6,381 nucleotides of DNA, from the NCBI GenBank assembly GCA_024640835.1, contig JAHEEH010000123.1:1-6381 (forward strand). Direction: 5' to 3'. The translations under genes were made by a program, and so were the position numbers. Below the pieces are notes generated by a model that searched no databases, was not told the DNA's origin, and worked only from the letters and a program-made list of their open reading frames with translations. Origin of the DNA: Bacteroidota bacterium (GTDB taxonomy: Bacteria; Bacteroidota; Rhodothermia; Rhodothermales; UBA10348). Numbering within the stretch: position 1 is the first letter of the stretch; each line of letters starts with the position of its first letter. This document shows, one piece after another, positions 1 to 6,352 of the stretch.

Positions 1-1908
1 CTCGAGCTCCGGCTGTCCGAGCCTGCCCATTTCATCCCGCAGCACCAGCGTCACCTCCTCGAGCTCGTCCGCGGTGCGCATCGCGAGCGCGGCGGAGCGC
101 ACCCGTTCCAGCGACACCTCGATCTGCGCCTCCCGCGCCTGGGCCTCTGCATGCTGCAGATCGGCGTGCCTCGTATACGTCAGGTCCACGATGCGTGCGA
201 AGCGGCCCAGCAGTTCCATCTCGTACGCGTCGAGGTGCTCCGGTCGAAAGGCGACGAGGTAGCCCCTGCTCATCGGGACCATGGTCGCCGTGATCTCCTC
301 GATGGACGAGAGCGCATTCCGGACCTCCGGGAGCAGGTCCACATGGGCGAAGAAATGGTCGTCGAACGCTTGTTTGTCCGCGCCCGCCAGCCGGTAATGG
401 AAGGCCTCACCGCCGACCGTCCGGGGCCGGGCCAGTCTCTCGAGAAAGGGATGCTCCGTGTAGGGCAGCCGATAGCTGTAGGTCCGCACCTCGCCGTCGG
501 CCCACTGGCACGACCATCCGACGCAATCGCGCGTCTCGTCATCCACCAGCACGATGTCGGCGATCTCGGGATTCACGCCGAGACCCGAAAGCCCGGAGAA
601 GATCCCGGCCACGACGTCCTCGAGCTCGTTCGACGATCGCATCGCCATCGCCCGCGCCCGGACCCGTTCGAGAGCGAGCTCCATCCGGGCTTCACGTTCC
701 CCGGCCTCCGCCACCTTCAGGTCCTCGAAGCGGCGGTACGCGAGGTCGAAGGCCCCCGCCAACCGCACCAGGACCGCGGTATCCTCGGCCGGTGGTTCCG
801 CGATCCCGGGAAGGCTGTAGCCGATCTCACCGTGCGTCGTCCTGGCCATGACGAACGTCAACCCGCCGATGTGCCGGATGTCGTCATCGGACGGCGGGTT
901 CGGATCGATCTGGTCGAACCGGCCTGTATGGACCATCCTGTGCACGTAGTCGATCGCCCCGTCCGCATCGAACGTGAAGACGGCGACCGGCTCGTCGGAC
1001 TGCTCCCAGGCGGTCATCGCCGCATTCCCGTGAAACCCGCGCGGCAGCTCCATCACCATCCCGATCCTGGTGCCGTCCCCCGACGTCATCGCCTTCTCGT
1101 ACGTGGCATCCAGCCACCGCATGTGCCAGAAGTAGTGTGCCCCGTGACCCAGGGCCGTGAACTCGCTCCGCATCGTCACCACGATGTCGAGCAGGTCAGT
1201 CGACTCCCGCATCGCCATCGCCTGGGCGCGGATGCGTTCCAGGGCCGCCTCTATCCTGGCATCGCGCGCCGCCTCCTCCGCCCGTTCGAGATCGAGGAAC
1301 CGCCCGTATGCCAGTTCGAATGCGGACGCGAAGCGCTTCAGGGCGCGACTCGCGGGCGCATCGGCCTCCACCATTTCGGGCGCGACGGCATGGAGCATGC
1401 CATACCGGTGCATCGCGCCGAAGAGGTACTGCTCCGGACTCTCCACCGTCTCGAGCACTCGCTCGAAGGTCTCCCCGTAGATGCCGCGGATAAACTCGAT
1501 GAACTCCGGTCGCTCGCGGAAGCAGAACCAGGACTGGGACTCCCATGCCGTATGCACCAGGGCCCCTTCCTCGATCGAGTCCTTCGTAAAGGAGCCCTTG
1601 TGAAGGGTTCGCCGTCCTTCGTCCCCTGCCGATGCCACCCAGGGCTCGATGCGTCCCGACTCGTCTATCATCGTCAGGCCGACCCGCAGCACGCCGAGGT
1701 CCAGGGCCATGACCTCGTCGAACAGCGTCAAGAGGACCCCGGGGAGATCCTCCGAGCGCCGCATGGATGTCGCCTCCGCACGGACCCGCTCCACCGCCGC
1801 CTCCAGGGCCATGTCGCTTCTCGCCTCCGACAACTCCCGCTCGAGCGCTTCTACCCGCCTGCGCCACGGCGTCACGTCCGCCGCACCGTCTGGATCCCTG
1901 GTTGTCAT
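1..1908 (-). CDS. Array-type cytoplasmic sensor protein with tandem GAF-like modules (5' part; runs off left edge)
   Basis: Reading leftward from ATG 1908-1906, the frame stays open for 636 codons to base 1, so the C-terminus is missing. There is no signal peptide or membrane segment, so a cytosolic protein is expected. Residues 13-50 form a charged, coiled-coil-like helix. The motif (L/V)ER(V/I)RAxAxxMR then recurs at about residues 39, 223, 413 and 600, each time followed by an (D/E)L-rich helix and a mixed alpha/beta region of about 150 residues. Modules close with an 'F/L-x-L-x-Y-x-R' helix (AFELAYGRF, AFDLAYRRF, IVDLTYTRH). From memory, this linker pattern is frequent in Bacteroidota and Gemmatimonadota proteins that end in histidine kinase, cyclase or other output domains, so a signal-sensing role is inferred. 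No kinase H-box or ATPase motif lies in the visible part. ATG 1908 is the first ATG inside the intergenic gap; an in-frame ATG at 2037 would nearly abut the divergent gene. No Shine-Dalgarno is evident. Confidence 0.85.
   Translation of the reverse strand, partial: MTTRDPDGAADVTPWRRRVEALERELSEARSDMALEAAVERVRAEATSMRRSEDLPGVLLTLFDEVMALDLGVLRVGLTMIDESGRIEPWVASAGDEGRRTLHKGSFTKDSIEEGALVHTAWESQSWFCFRERPEFIEFIRGIYGETFERVLETVESPEQYLFGAMHRYGMLHAVAPEMVEADAPASRALKRFASAFELAYGRFLDLERAEEAARDARIEAALERIRAQAMAMRESTDLLDIVVTMRSEFTALGHGAHYFWHMRWLDATYEKAMTSGDGTRIGMVMELPRGFHGNAAMTAWEQSDEPVAVFTFDADGAIDYVHRMVHTGRFDQIDPNPPSDDDIRHIGGLTFVMARTTHGEIGYSLPGIAEPPAEDTAVLVRLAGAFDLAYRRFEDLKVAEAGEREARMELALERVRARAMAMRSSNELEDVVAGIFSGLSGLGVNPEIADIVLVDDETRDCVGWSCQWADGEVRTYSYRLPYTEHPFLERLARPRTVGGEAFHYRLAGADKQAFDDHFFAHVDLLPEVRNALSSIEEITATMVPMSRGYLVAFRPEHLDAYEMELLGRFARIVDLTYTRHADLQHAEAQAREAQIEVSLERVRSAALAMRTADELEEVTLVLRDEMGRLGQPELE
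127..687 (-). repeat. Sensor module 3 (residues 408-594)
   Basis: Third unit, about 187 residues, beginning with the best-conserved linker LALERVRARAMAMRSSNELE. The core carries 'IADIVLVDDETRDCVGW' and 'GEVRTYSYRLPYTEHPF', which read as GAF-like strands. The closing helix is RFARIVDLTYTRHADLQHAE. A fourth linker (SLERVRSAALAMRTADELEE, residues 599-618) follows in bases 1-126, so at least one more module or the output domain begins at the window edge. Confidence 0.6.
688..1257 (-). repeat. Sensor module 2 (residues 218-407)
   Basis: Second unit, about 190 residues. It starts with the linker ALERIRAQAMAMRESTDLL. The core is rich in aromatic residues and histidines (GHGAHYFWHMRWLDATYE) and contains AVFTFDADGAIDYVHRM. 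It closes with LAGAFDLAYRRFEDLKVAEA. The plus-strand 14-mer gcatcgccatcgcc, part of the linker coding sequence, occurs at 1209-1222 here and again at 639-652 in module 3. The two copies are 570 bases (190 codons) apart, which supports duplication. Confidence 0.6.
1258..1809 (-). repeat. Sensor module 1 (residues 34-217)
   Basis: First unit of the protein repeat. Its linker helix (AVERVRAEATSMRRSEDL) is the most divergent of the four. The core contains 'VGLTMIDESGRIEPWVAS', a beta-strand/turn pattern typical of GAF-like folds, and later 'YLFGAMHRYGMLHAV'. It ends in the helix AFELAYGRFLDLERAEEAAR, which leads into the next linker. The ligand, if any, cannot be inferred. Confidence 0.6.
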
Positions 1909-2040
1909 CGGTGAAGATTCTGTTGGGGGCGCCCAACGATACGACAATTCGGGCTGAAATCTGACGGAGAGCGCCGTCGCGAGCGCCGAATCAGACCGTC
2001 CGATATCTTGCCGATCCCTCCGTATCCGAGCCCGCATCCC
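1909..2040. promoter_or_regulatory. Divergent intergenic region with 6-bp-arm inverted repeat
   Basis: These 132 bases separate the start codons of the minus-strand sensor and the plus-strand hydrolase and should hold both promoters. A perfect 6-bp inverted repeat, GTTGGG at 1922-1927 and CCCAAC at 1932-1937 with a 4-base spacer, lies just upstream of the sensor ATG. An 8-bp direct repeat GAGCGCCG occurs at 1969-1976 and 1981-1988. TATCTT at 2004-2009 could serve as a -10 box for the hydrolase, but no matching -35 box is seen. No convincing Shine-Dalgarno precedes either start. Regulation by a specific factor is not shown. Confidence 0.35.
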
Positions 2041-2094
2041 ATGAGACGTCTCCTCGTCCTCGCCCTGATCGTCGCCGCACCCCTCGCGTCTGCC
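2041..2094 (+). other. Sec-type signal peptide of the serine hydrolase
   Basis: Residues 1-18 show a two-arginine n-region, a hydrophobic core (LLVLALIVAAPL) and an A-S-A cleavage site before Q19-E20. There is no lipobox cysteine, so the protein is expected to be released rather than lipid-anchored. Confidence 0.85.
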
Positions 2095-4002
2095 CAGGAA
2101 CTCCGAATCGGTGAGGAGCTCACCGGAACCCTGAGCCCGAACTCGCGGGACACGTATGCTCTCGTCACGCACGCGGGCTGGTACGTCTACGGCCACGTGA
2201 ACCAGCTCACCGTCGACGTGGTGGTCCGGATACTGGACCCGGAGGGGAAGGAAGTCTCGGAGTTCGACAGCCCCGCCCGTGGTCCCGAGCCGTTCCAGTT
2301 CTCGCCCGAGGCGGAAGGCACGTATACCGTGGAGGTCGCTCCGTACGAAGGGGCCGAAGGGGACTACGCGATCGTCCTCATCGCCAACGAGCCGAAGGCC
2401 ACCGATCCGGGGAAGCTCGTGGACCAGATGATGACACCGTTTTCCGGGACGGATCGCCCGGGTGCCGCGATCTCGGTGGTCAAGGACGGACAGGTCATCC
2501 TGGCCCGGGGATACGGCATGGCCAACCTTACCTACGGCGTTCCGATGACCGCCGAGACGGGCATGAGCATCGCGTCCGTGTCCAAGCACTTTACGGCGAT
2601 GGCCCTCGTCCTCCTGGAGCAGGAGGGCAGGCTGTCTCTCGACGACGATGTGCGGAAGCACATCCCGGAGCTCAAGGATTTCGGCACGCCCGTCACGCTG
2701 CGGAATCTGCTCAACCACACGTCCGGCTACCGCGAGATCCTGAACATGCTTCCCATGGGAGGCTGGAATTCCACGGACGCCATGACGCGGGAGGAACCCA
2801 TCCGCCTCATCCAGCGGCAGGCTCGCCTCCAGAATCCGCCGGGAGCCGAATACAACTACAACAACACGGCCTTCATGCTGCTGGCGACGGTCGTGGAGCG
2901 GGTCTCCGGACAGGACTTCCGCGAGTTCATGGAGGAGCGCGTCTTCCGACCGCTCGGCATGGACCACACGACCATCAAAACCCACCAGGGGCAGGTCATC
3001 CCCAACAGCTCGCAGGGATACGCGAACGCCGAAGCCGGCGGCTACCGGTACGTGACCGACTTCGCGTCGGCATACGGGGCGAGCGGGGTGAACACGACCG
3101 CCGGAGACATCACGAAGTGGATGCTGAATTTCCGGGATGCGAAAGTCGGCGGCCCCGAGGCCATCGAGGCGCTCACGACGAGGGGCATCCTCACGAGCGG
3201 CGATACGACGGACTACGCGCTGGGTCTGGGCGTGCGCAGGTGGCGCGGGCAGATGCTGTACACGCACACGGGCGGGGAAACCTCGCACCGGACCTGGTTC
3301 GGCTGGTTTCCCGACATCCAGTCGGGGCTGTTCTTTTCGAGCAATCACCCGGCCTTCAGCCTGGGCATGTGGACCGATCTCGCCGAGGCCTTCTTCGGCG
3401 AGTCCCTGGAGCCGGAGGTCGAGGAAGAGCCCGCGGATTCCGTCGTGCACAGCATGCCCACGGCCGCCCGACTGGAGGCCATTGCCGGTACCTGGCAATT
3501 CATCGGCGCGCCGCTGATGATCGAGTACTCGGTCGAGGACGGCGAGCTCTTTGCCCAGGCCACGAATCAACCGAAGTTCAAGGTCGAGCCGACCAGCGAT
3601 TCGACCTTCGCCTTCGTCGGCGTGCAGGCCACGGTCACCTTCCACTTCGACGACGACGGGACCGTCTCACGGGCCACCCACCACCAGGGACCGGACTCCC
3701 CGATGGAGAAGGTCGTCGTGCCCGAACTGACGCCCGACCAGCTGAAGGGCTACGCCGGACGATTCTGGTCGGAGGAGCTCGAGACCCTTGTGACCGTCGT
3801 GCTGGACGATTCCACGCTCATGGCCCACCATCGCCGCCTGGAACCGTTCAAGCTCACCCATACCGTGGATGACGAGTTCGCCGCCGGCATGTGGGCCTAC
3901 GGCACCGTCCGCTTCGCCCGGGATCCGGACGGGACCGTGAGCGGATTCCTGTCCGGCAACGGTCGCACGCGCGACGTCTGGTTCCGCCGGCTGGAGGACT
4001 GA
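2041..4002 (+). CDS. Secreted serine hydrolase, class C beta-lactamase / S12 peptidase type, with PPC-like N-domain
   Basis: A 653-residue exported protein. The start at ATG 2041 gives a classic signal peptide (MRRLLVLALIVAAPLASA, likely cleaved after A18). The upstream in-frame TTG at 2008 would add a proline-rich stretch before it, so I reject that start. Residues 19-120 form a beta-sandwich-like region (GTYTVEV at 93-99, GDYAIVL at 107-113) resembling PPC domains. The catalytic domain (about 125-450) has all three hallmarks: S179-V-S-K182 (nucleophile serine and general-base lysine), Y273-N-N275 and H409-T-G-G412 in place of KTG. A Glu/Pro-rich linker (about 455-472) leads to two copies of a C-terminal domain of about 90 residues. 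Family members include D-aminopeptidases, esterases, carboxypeptidases and penicillin-binding-like proteins, so the substrate is open and antibiotic resistance should not be assumed. It probably acts in the periplasm or outside the cell. It is transcribed alone and converges on the next gene. Confidence 0.93.
   Translation: MRRLLVLALIVAAPLASAQELRIGEELTGTLSPNSRDTYALVTHAGWYVYGHVNQLTVDVVVRILDPEGKEVSEFDSPARGPEPFQFSPEAEGTYTVEVAPYEGAEGDYAIVLIANEPKATDPGKLVDQMMTPFSGTDRPGAAISVVKDGQVILARGYGMANLTYGVPMTAETGMSIASVSKHFTAMALVLLEQEGRLSLDDDVRKHIPELKDFGTPVTLRNLLNHTSGYREILNMLPMGGWNSTDAMTREEPIRLIQRQARLQNPPGAEYNYNNTAFMLLATVVERVSGQDFREFMEERVFRPLGMDHTTIKTHQGQVIPNSSQGYANAEAGGYRYVTDFASAYGASGVNTTAGDITKWMLNFRDAKVGGPEAIEALTTRGILTSGDTTDYALGLGVRRWRGQMLYTHTGGETSHRTWFGWFPDIQSGLFFSSNHPAFSLGMWTDLAEAFFGESLEPEVEEEPADSVVHSMPTAARLEAIAGTWQFIGAPLMIEYSVEDGELFAQATNQPKFKVEPTSDSTFAFVGVQATVTFHFDDDGTVSRATHHQGPDSPMEKVVVPELTPDQLKGYAGRFWSEELETLVTVVLDDSTLMAHHRRLEPFKLTHTVDDEFAAGMWAYGTVRFARDPDGTVSGFLSGNGRTRDVWFRRLED
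3472..3999 (+). repeat. Duplicated C-terminal domain of the serine hydrolase (two units of about 90 residues)
   Basis: Unit 1 spans residues 478-567 (3472-3741) and unit 2 residues 568-653 (3742-3999). Both open with the same pattern (LEAIAGTW at 478, LKGYAGRFW at 568). Both carry DGTVS near the end (539-543 and 630-634), so landmarks are offset by 90-91 residues. They resemble the lipocalin-like C-terminal barrels found in S12 family proteins such as Pab87, which can cap or shape the active site. The assignment rests on pattern and position only. Confidence 0.6.
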
Positions 4003-4005
4003 GCG

Positions 4006-5004
4006 CTACTCCGCGAACGCCGAGTCGAAGGCACGACCCGATGACGGGAAGTCTACGCCCTGCACGAACGCGCAGGCCTCCTCGGCTCCGTGCTCGCGGT
4101 CCATGCCCGAGTCTTCCCACTCCACCGAGAGCGGGCCGGCATAGCCGGTCCGGTTGAGGGCGCGGACGATCTCCTCGAAATCGATCGCCCCCCGGCCCAG
4201 GGAGCGGAAGTCCCAGAAGCGACGCCGGTCGCCGAAGTCCGTGTGGCCACCGAACACCCCCGCCTCCGTGTGCACCGACGACCACCAGACGTCCTTCATG
4301 TGCACGTGCACGATCCGGTCGCCGAAGCGGTCGATGAATCCGACGTAATCGACGCCCTGGTACCCGAAGTGGCTGGGGTCGTAGTTGAATCCGAACGTGG
4401 CCCGACCGCCCACGGCGTTCACCGCACGCTCGGCCGACGCGACGTCGAACGCGATCTCGGTCGGATGCACCTCCAGTCCGAACCGTACGCCGACCTCGTC
4501 GAAGACGTCCAGGATCGGATTCCAGCGCGTCGCAAAGTCCTGGAACCCGGCCTCGATGGCTGCCGGTGATACGGGAGGAAACGAATAGAGCAGGTGCCAG
4601 ATGCTCGAACCGGTGAAGCCGTTCACCACCTTGACGCCCAGCTTCGCCGCGGCTCGCGCCGTGTCCTTCATCTCGTCGGCGGCGCGGCGGCGCACCCCCT
4701 CCGGGTCCCCGTCTCCCCATACGTGCGGCGGCAGGATGGCCTGGTGCCGGTCGTCGATCCGGTCGCAGACGGCCTGGCCGACCAGGTGATTCGAAATGGC
4801 CCACACCTGCAGACCGTGCCTGGCGAGGAGATCCCTGCGGCCCTGGCAGTATCCCGGGTCGGAGAGCGCCTGACGAACGTCGAAATGGTCACCCCAACAG
4901 GCGAGCTCGAGTCCGTCGTATCCCCACCCGGAGGCCTTCGCGGCCAGGGTGTCCAACGTGAGGTCGGCCCACTGGCCGGTGAACAGCGTGACGGGACGTG
5001 ACAT
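4006..5004 (-). CDS. Sugar phosphate isomerase/epimerase family protein (AP endonuclease 2-like TIM barrel)
   Basis: A 332-residue soluble protein of the xylose-isomerase-like TIM barrel superfamily. It starts with [20 protein letters not shown], the usual first beta strand; an ATG at 5061 would overlap the upstream gene and add an unrelated basic leader. The likely divalent-metal ligands are E178 (LEVHPTE), D209 (NYDPSHF), H235 (HVHMKD) and E295 (VEWED). H212 of DPSH and the GRGAIDF turn also fit the family. The D209-to-H235 spacing equals that in D-tagatose 3-epimerase as I recall it. H235 and E295 are further apart, with a Trp- and Gly-rich insert of about 25 residues (about 239-265). Enzymes of this fold isomerise, epimerise, dehydrate or eliminate sugars and keto-sugars. 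It lies 31 bases downstream of the oxidoreductase on the same strand, so cotranscription and a shared pathway are inferred. Its stop is three bases from that of the convergent hydrolase. The substrate is unknown. Confidence 0.92.
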   Translation of the reverse strand: MSRPVTLFTGQWADLTLDTLAAKASGWGYDGLELACWGDHFDVRQALSDPGYCQGRRDLLARHGLQVWAISNHLVGQAVCDRIDDRHQAILPPHVWGDGDPEGVRRRAADEMKDTARAAAKLGVKVVNGFTGSSIWHLLYSFPPVSPAAIEAGFQDFATRWNPILDVFDEVGVRFGLEVHPTEIAFDVASAERAVNAVGGRATFGFNYDPSHFGYQGVDYVGFIDRFGDRIVHVHMKDVWWSSVHTEAGVFGGHTDFGDRRRFWDFRSLGRGAIDFEEIVRALNRTGYAGPLSVEWEDSGMDREHGAEEACAFVQGVDFPSSGRAFDSAFAE

Positions 5005-5035
5005 GGTCGGTCTGGATTGGCGAACGGGGAGTCGA

Positions 5036-6202
5036 TCAGGCGGGAGGCGAGTAGCGGGCATCGATCCAGGTCCTCTCCCGGCCCGAGCGGATGGCTGCGT
5101 GGATGAAGTGGACCCCGATGGCTCCGTCCTGCACGGTGGGGAAGTCGGTGTCGAACGGTCCGGGATCCTCTCCCGCGATCCGTGCCGCGATCGTCCGGCC
5201 CGCGTTCAGGTAGATGTTGGCGAACGCCTCGATGAAGGCTTCGGGATGGCCCCAGGGCAGCCGCGTGTTGTGCGCCGCGACCTCGGCCAGGTACGGGTTT
5301 CCCCGTTTGAGCACCTGCTCCGGACCCTCATGCCGCCGCACGTGGAGCCAATTCGGGTGTTCCTGCTTCCACTCCAGCGCCGCCTCGGTGCCGTAGATCC
5401 GGATCCGGAGGTTGTTCTCGTCGCCCAGCGAGATCTGGGACGCGAAGAGGATGCCTCGTGCACCGCCCGCGTAGTGGATCAGGATGTTGCCGTCATCCTC
5501 CAGCGCCCGACCCGGGACGAAGGTCGTCAGGTCGGCATGGATTTCCTCCAGCTCCAGGCCCGTGATGTATCGGGCGAGGTTCTCGGCATGCGTGCCGATA
5601 TCGCCGATGGCCGACGACACGCCCGCCCGGGCCGGATCCATCCGCCACTCGGCCTGCTTGCTTCCCATCGTCTCGACCAGCTCGCCGGCCCAGCCCTGCG
5701 GGTACTCGACGACGATCTTCCGTATGGTCCCCAGCTCGCCCGTCCGCACCATGTGGCGGGCATGCTTCACCATCGGGTATCCCGTGTAATTGTGCGTGAG
5801 CGCGAAGACCACCCCCGAGTCGGCCACCCGTCGACACAGGTCCTCGGCCTCCTCCACCGTGTTCGTCATCGGCTTGTCGCACACGACGTGGATCCCGCGG
5901 TCGATGAAGGTCTTCGCCACGCGGTGGTGCAGATGATTCGGCGTGACGATCGAGACGAAGTCGATGCCGTCGTCCCGAGCGGCCTCGCGGTCGGCCATTT
6001 CCTCGTACGAGCCGTAGGCCCTCGCCGGGTCCAGGTACAGCTCCCGCCCCATCCGCGCGGACAGGGCCGGGTCGGATGAGAACGCCCCCGAGACCAGCTC
6101 CATTTCTCCGTCCAGGGCCGCCGCCTTGCGGTGTGCGGCGCCTATGAACGCCCCGGGGCCTCCGCCGACCATGCCGTACCTGAGCTTCCTTCCCAGTGCC
6201 AT
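5036..6202 (-). CDS. Gfo/Idh/MocA family NAD(P)-dependent oxidoreductase
   Basis: A 388-residue cytoplasmic dehydrogenase. The N-terminal Rossmann fold starts with [16 protein letters not shown] (residues 9-24), where GGGPGAFIG is the nucleotide-binding loop. [10 protein letters not shown] (84-93) and CDKPM (108-112) follow; the lysine of the (E/D)KP motif, K110, is the expected catalytic or substrate-binding residue. The C-terminal alpha/beta domain carries G200-D-I-G-T-H205, the family's DxGxH signature, where D201 and H205 complete the active site. From memory, the GAFIG...AFSSDP style resembles the subgroup containing levoglucosan dehydrogenase and other dehydrogenases that make 3-keto sugars, but the substrate is not determined. 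ATG 6202 is chosen because the Rossmann strand begins directly after it and GAGG lies five bases upstream. A 47-residue upstream extension to 6343 is basic and unlike the family. It is the first gene of a two-gene operon with the isomerase. Confidence 0.94.
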   Translation of the reverse strand: MALGRKLRYGMVGGGPGAFIGAAHRKAAALDGEMELVSGAFSSDPALSARMGRELYLDPARAYGSYEEMADREAARDDGIDFVSIVTPNHLHHRVAKTFIDRGIHVVCDKPMTNTVEEAEDLCRRVADSGVVFALTHNYTGYPMVKHARHMVRTGELGTIRKIVVEYPQGWAGELVETMGSKQAEWRMDPARAGVSSAIGDIGTHAENLARYITGLELEEIHADLTTFVPGRALEDDGNILIHYAGGARGILFASQISLGDENNLRIRIYGTEAALEWKQEHPNWLHVRRHEGPEQVLKRGNPYLAEVAAHNTRLPWGHPEAFIEAFANIYLNAGRTIAARIAGEDPGPFDTDFPTVQDGAIGVHFIHAAIRSGRERTWIDARYSPPA

Positions 6203-6207
6203 GACCA

Positions 6208-6211
6208 CCTC
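6208..6211 (-). promoter_or_regulatory. Ribosome binding site of the oxidoreductase gene
   Basis: On the minus strand, GAGG is followed by five bases and then ATG 6202. It is the only clear Shine-Dalgarno-like element before a gene start in the window, and it decides in favour of the short start over the 6343 start. Confidence 0.5.
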
Positions 6212-6227
6212 GCTCCCTTGAACTCCT

Positions 6228-6253
6228 CCGAATGTACGAATCGAACCATTCGG
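6228..6253. promoter_or_regulatory. Inverted repeat in the operon leader, possible operator
   Basis: A perfect 7-bp inverted repeat: CCGAATG at 6228-6234 and CATTCGG at 6247-6253, with a 12-base spacer. It ends 26 bases upstream of the oxidoreductase ATG. Position and dyad symmetry would suit an operator for a sugar-responsive repressor or a leader hairpin. TACATT on the minus strand (6238-6233) could be a -10 box inside it, but no -35 box is apparent. No regulator gene is present in the window. Confidence 0.3.
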
Positions 6254-6352
6254 CGACGGCGACGCGACCCTCTCCGGCGGGTGGCGGGTAACACTGGCGT
6301 AACGAACGAACACTACCTTGGCCCGGAAGGGTCTCCGAACCATCCCGTCATC

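Noticed and set aside
1501..1640. Possible frameshift in the sensor gene around residues 90-130
   Set aside because: A first quick reading lost the frame here, but codon-by-codon re-reading of the complement gives an uninterrupted frame with sensible sequence on both sides.
151..1914. Long plus-strand ORF of 587 codons
   Set aside because: It is the codon-aligned antisense of the sensor gene. The product is Arg/His/Pro-rich with no recognisable domain, and the minus-strand frame shows repeated protein motifs.
1196..1936. Minus-strand ORF of 246 codons starting MGAPNRIF
   Set aside because: It is the same strand as the sensor but a different frame. The Gly/Arg-rich product lacks the repeated motifs of the true frame.
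2008..2040. Extended hydrolase start at TTG 2008
   Set aside because: It would place a proline-rich 11-residue stretch before a perfect signal peptide that starts at ATG 2041.
3117..3872. Plus-strand ORF of 251 codons inside the hydrolase
   Set aside because: It is a +1-type shadow frame of the hydrolase 3' half; the hydrolase frame holds the HTGG motif and the duplicated tail.
3854..4804. Minus-strand ORF of 316 codons
   Set aside because: It is an out-of-frame reading of the isomerase region, extending into the convergent hydrolase. The translation is Arg/Gly-rich low-complexity sequence.
4949..6079. Plus-strand ORF of 376 codons
   Set aside because: It lies in the codon-aligned antisense frame of the Gfo/Idh/MocA gene, whose motifs are unmistakable.
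6288..6303. GTAAC direct repeat 11 bases apart, with the adjoining ACGAACGA stretch
   Set aside because: It is too short to distinguish from chance, and no promoter or regulator site is recognisable around it.
6203..6343. Extended oxidoreductase start at 6343
   Set aside because: It adds 47 basic residues without family support, whereas ATG 6202 has GAGG upstream and leads straight into the Rossmann strand.
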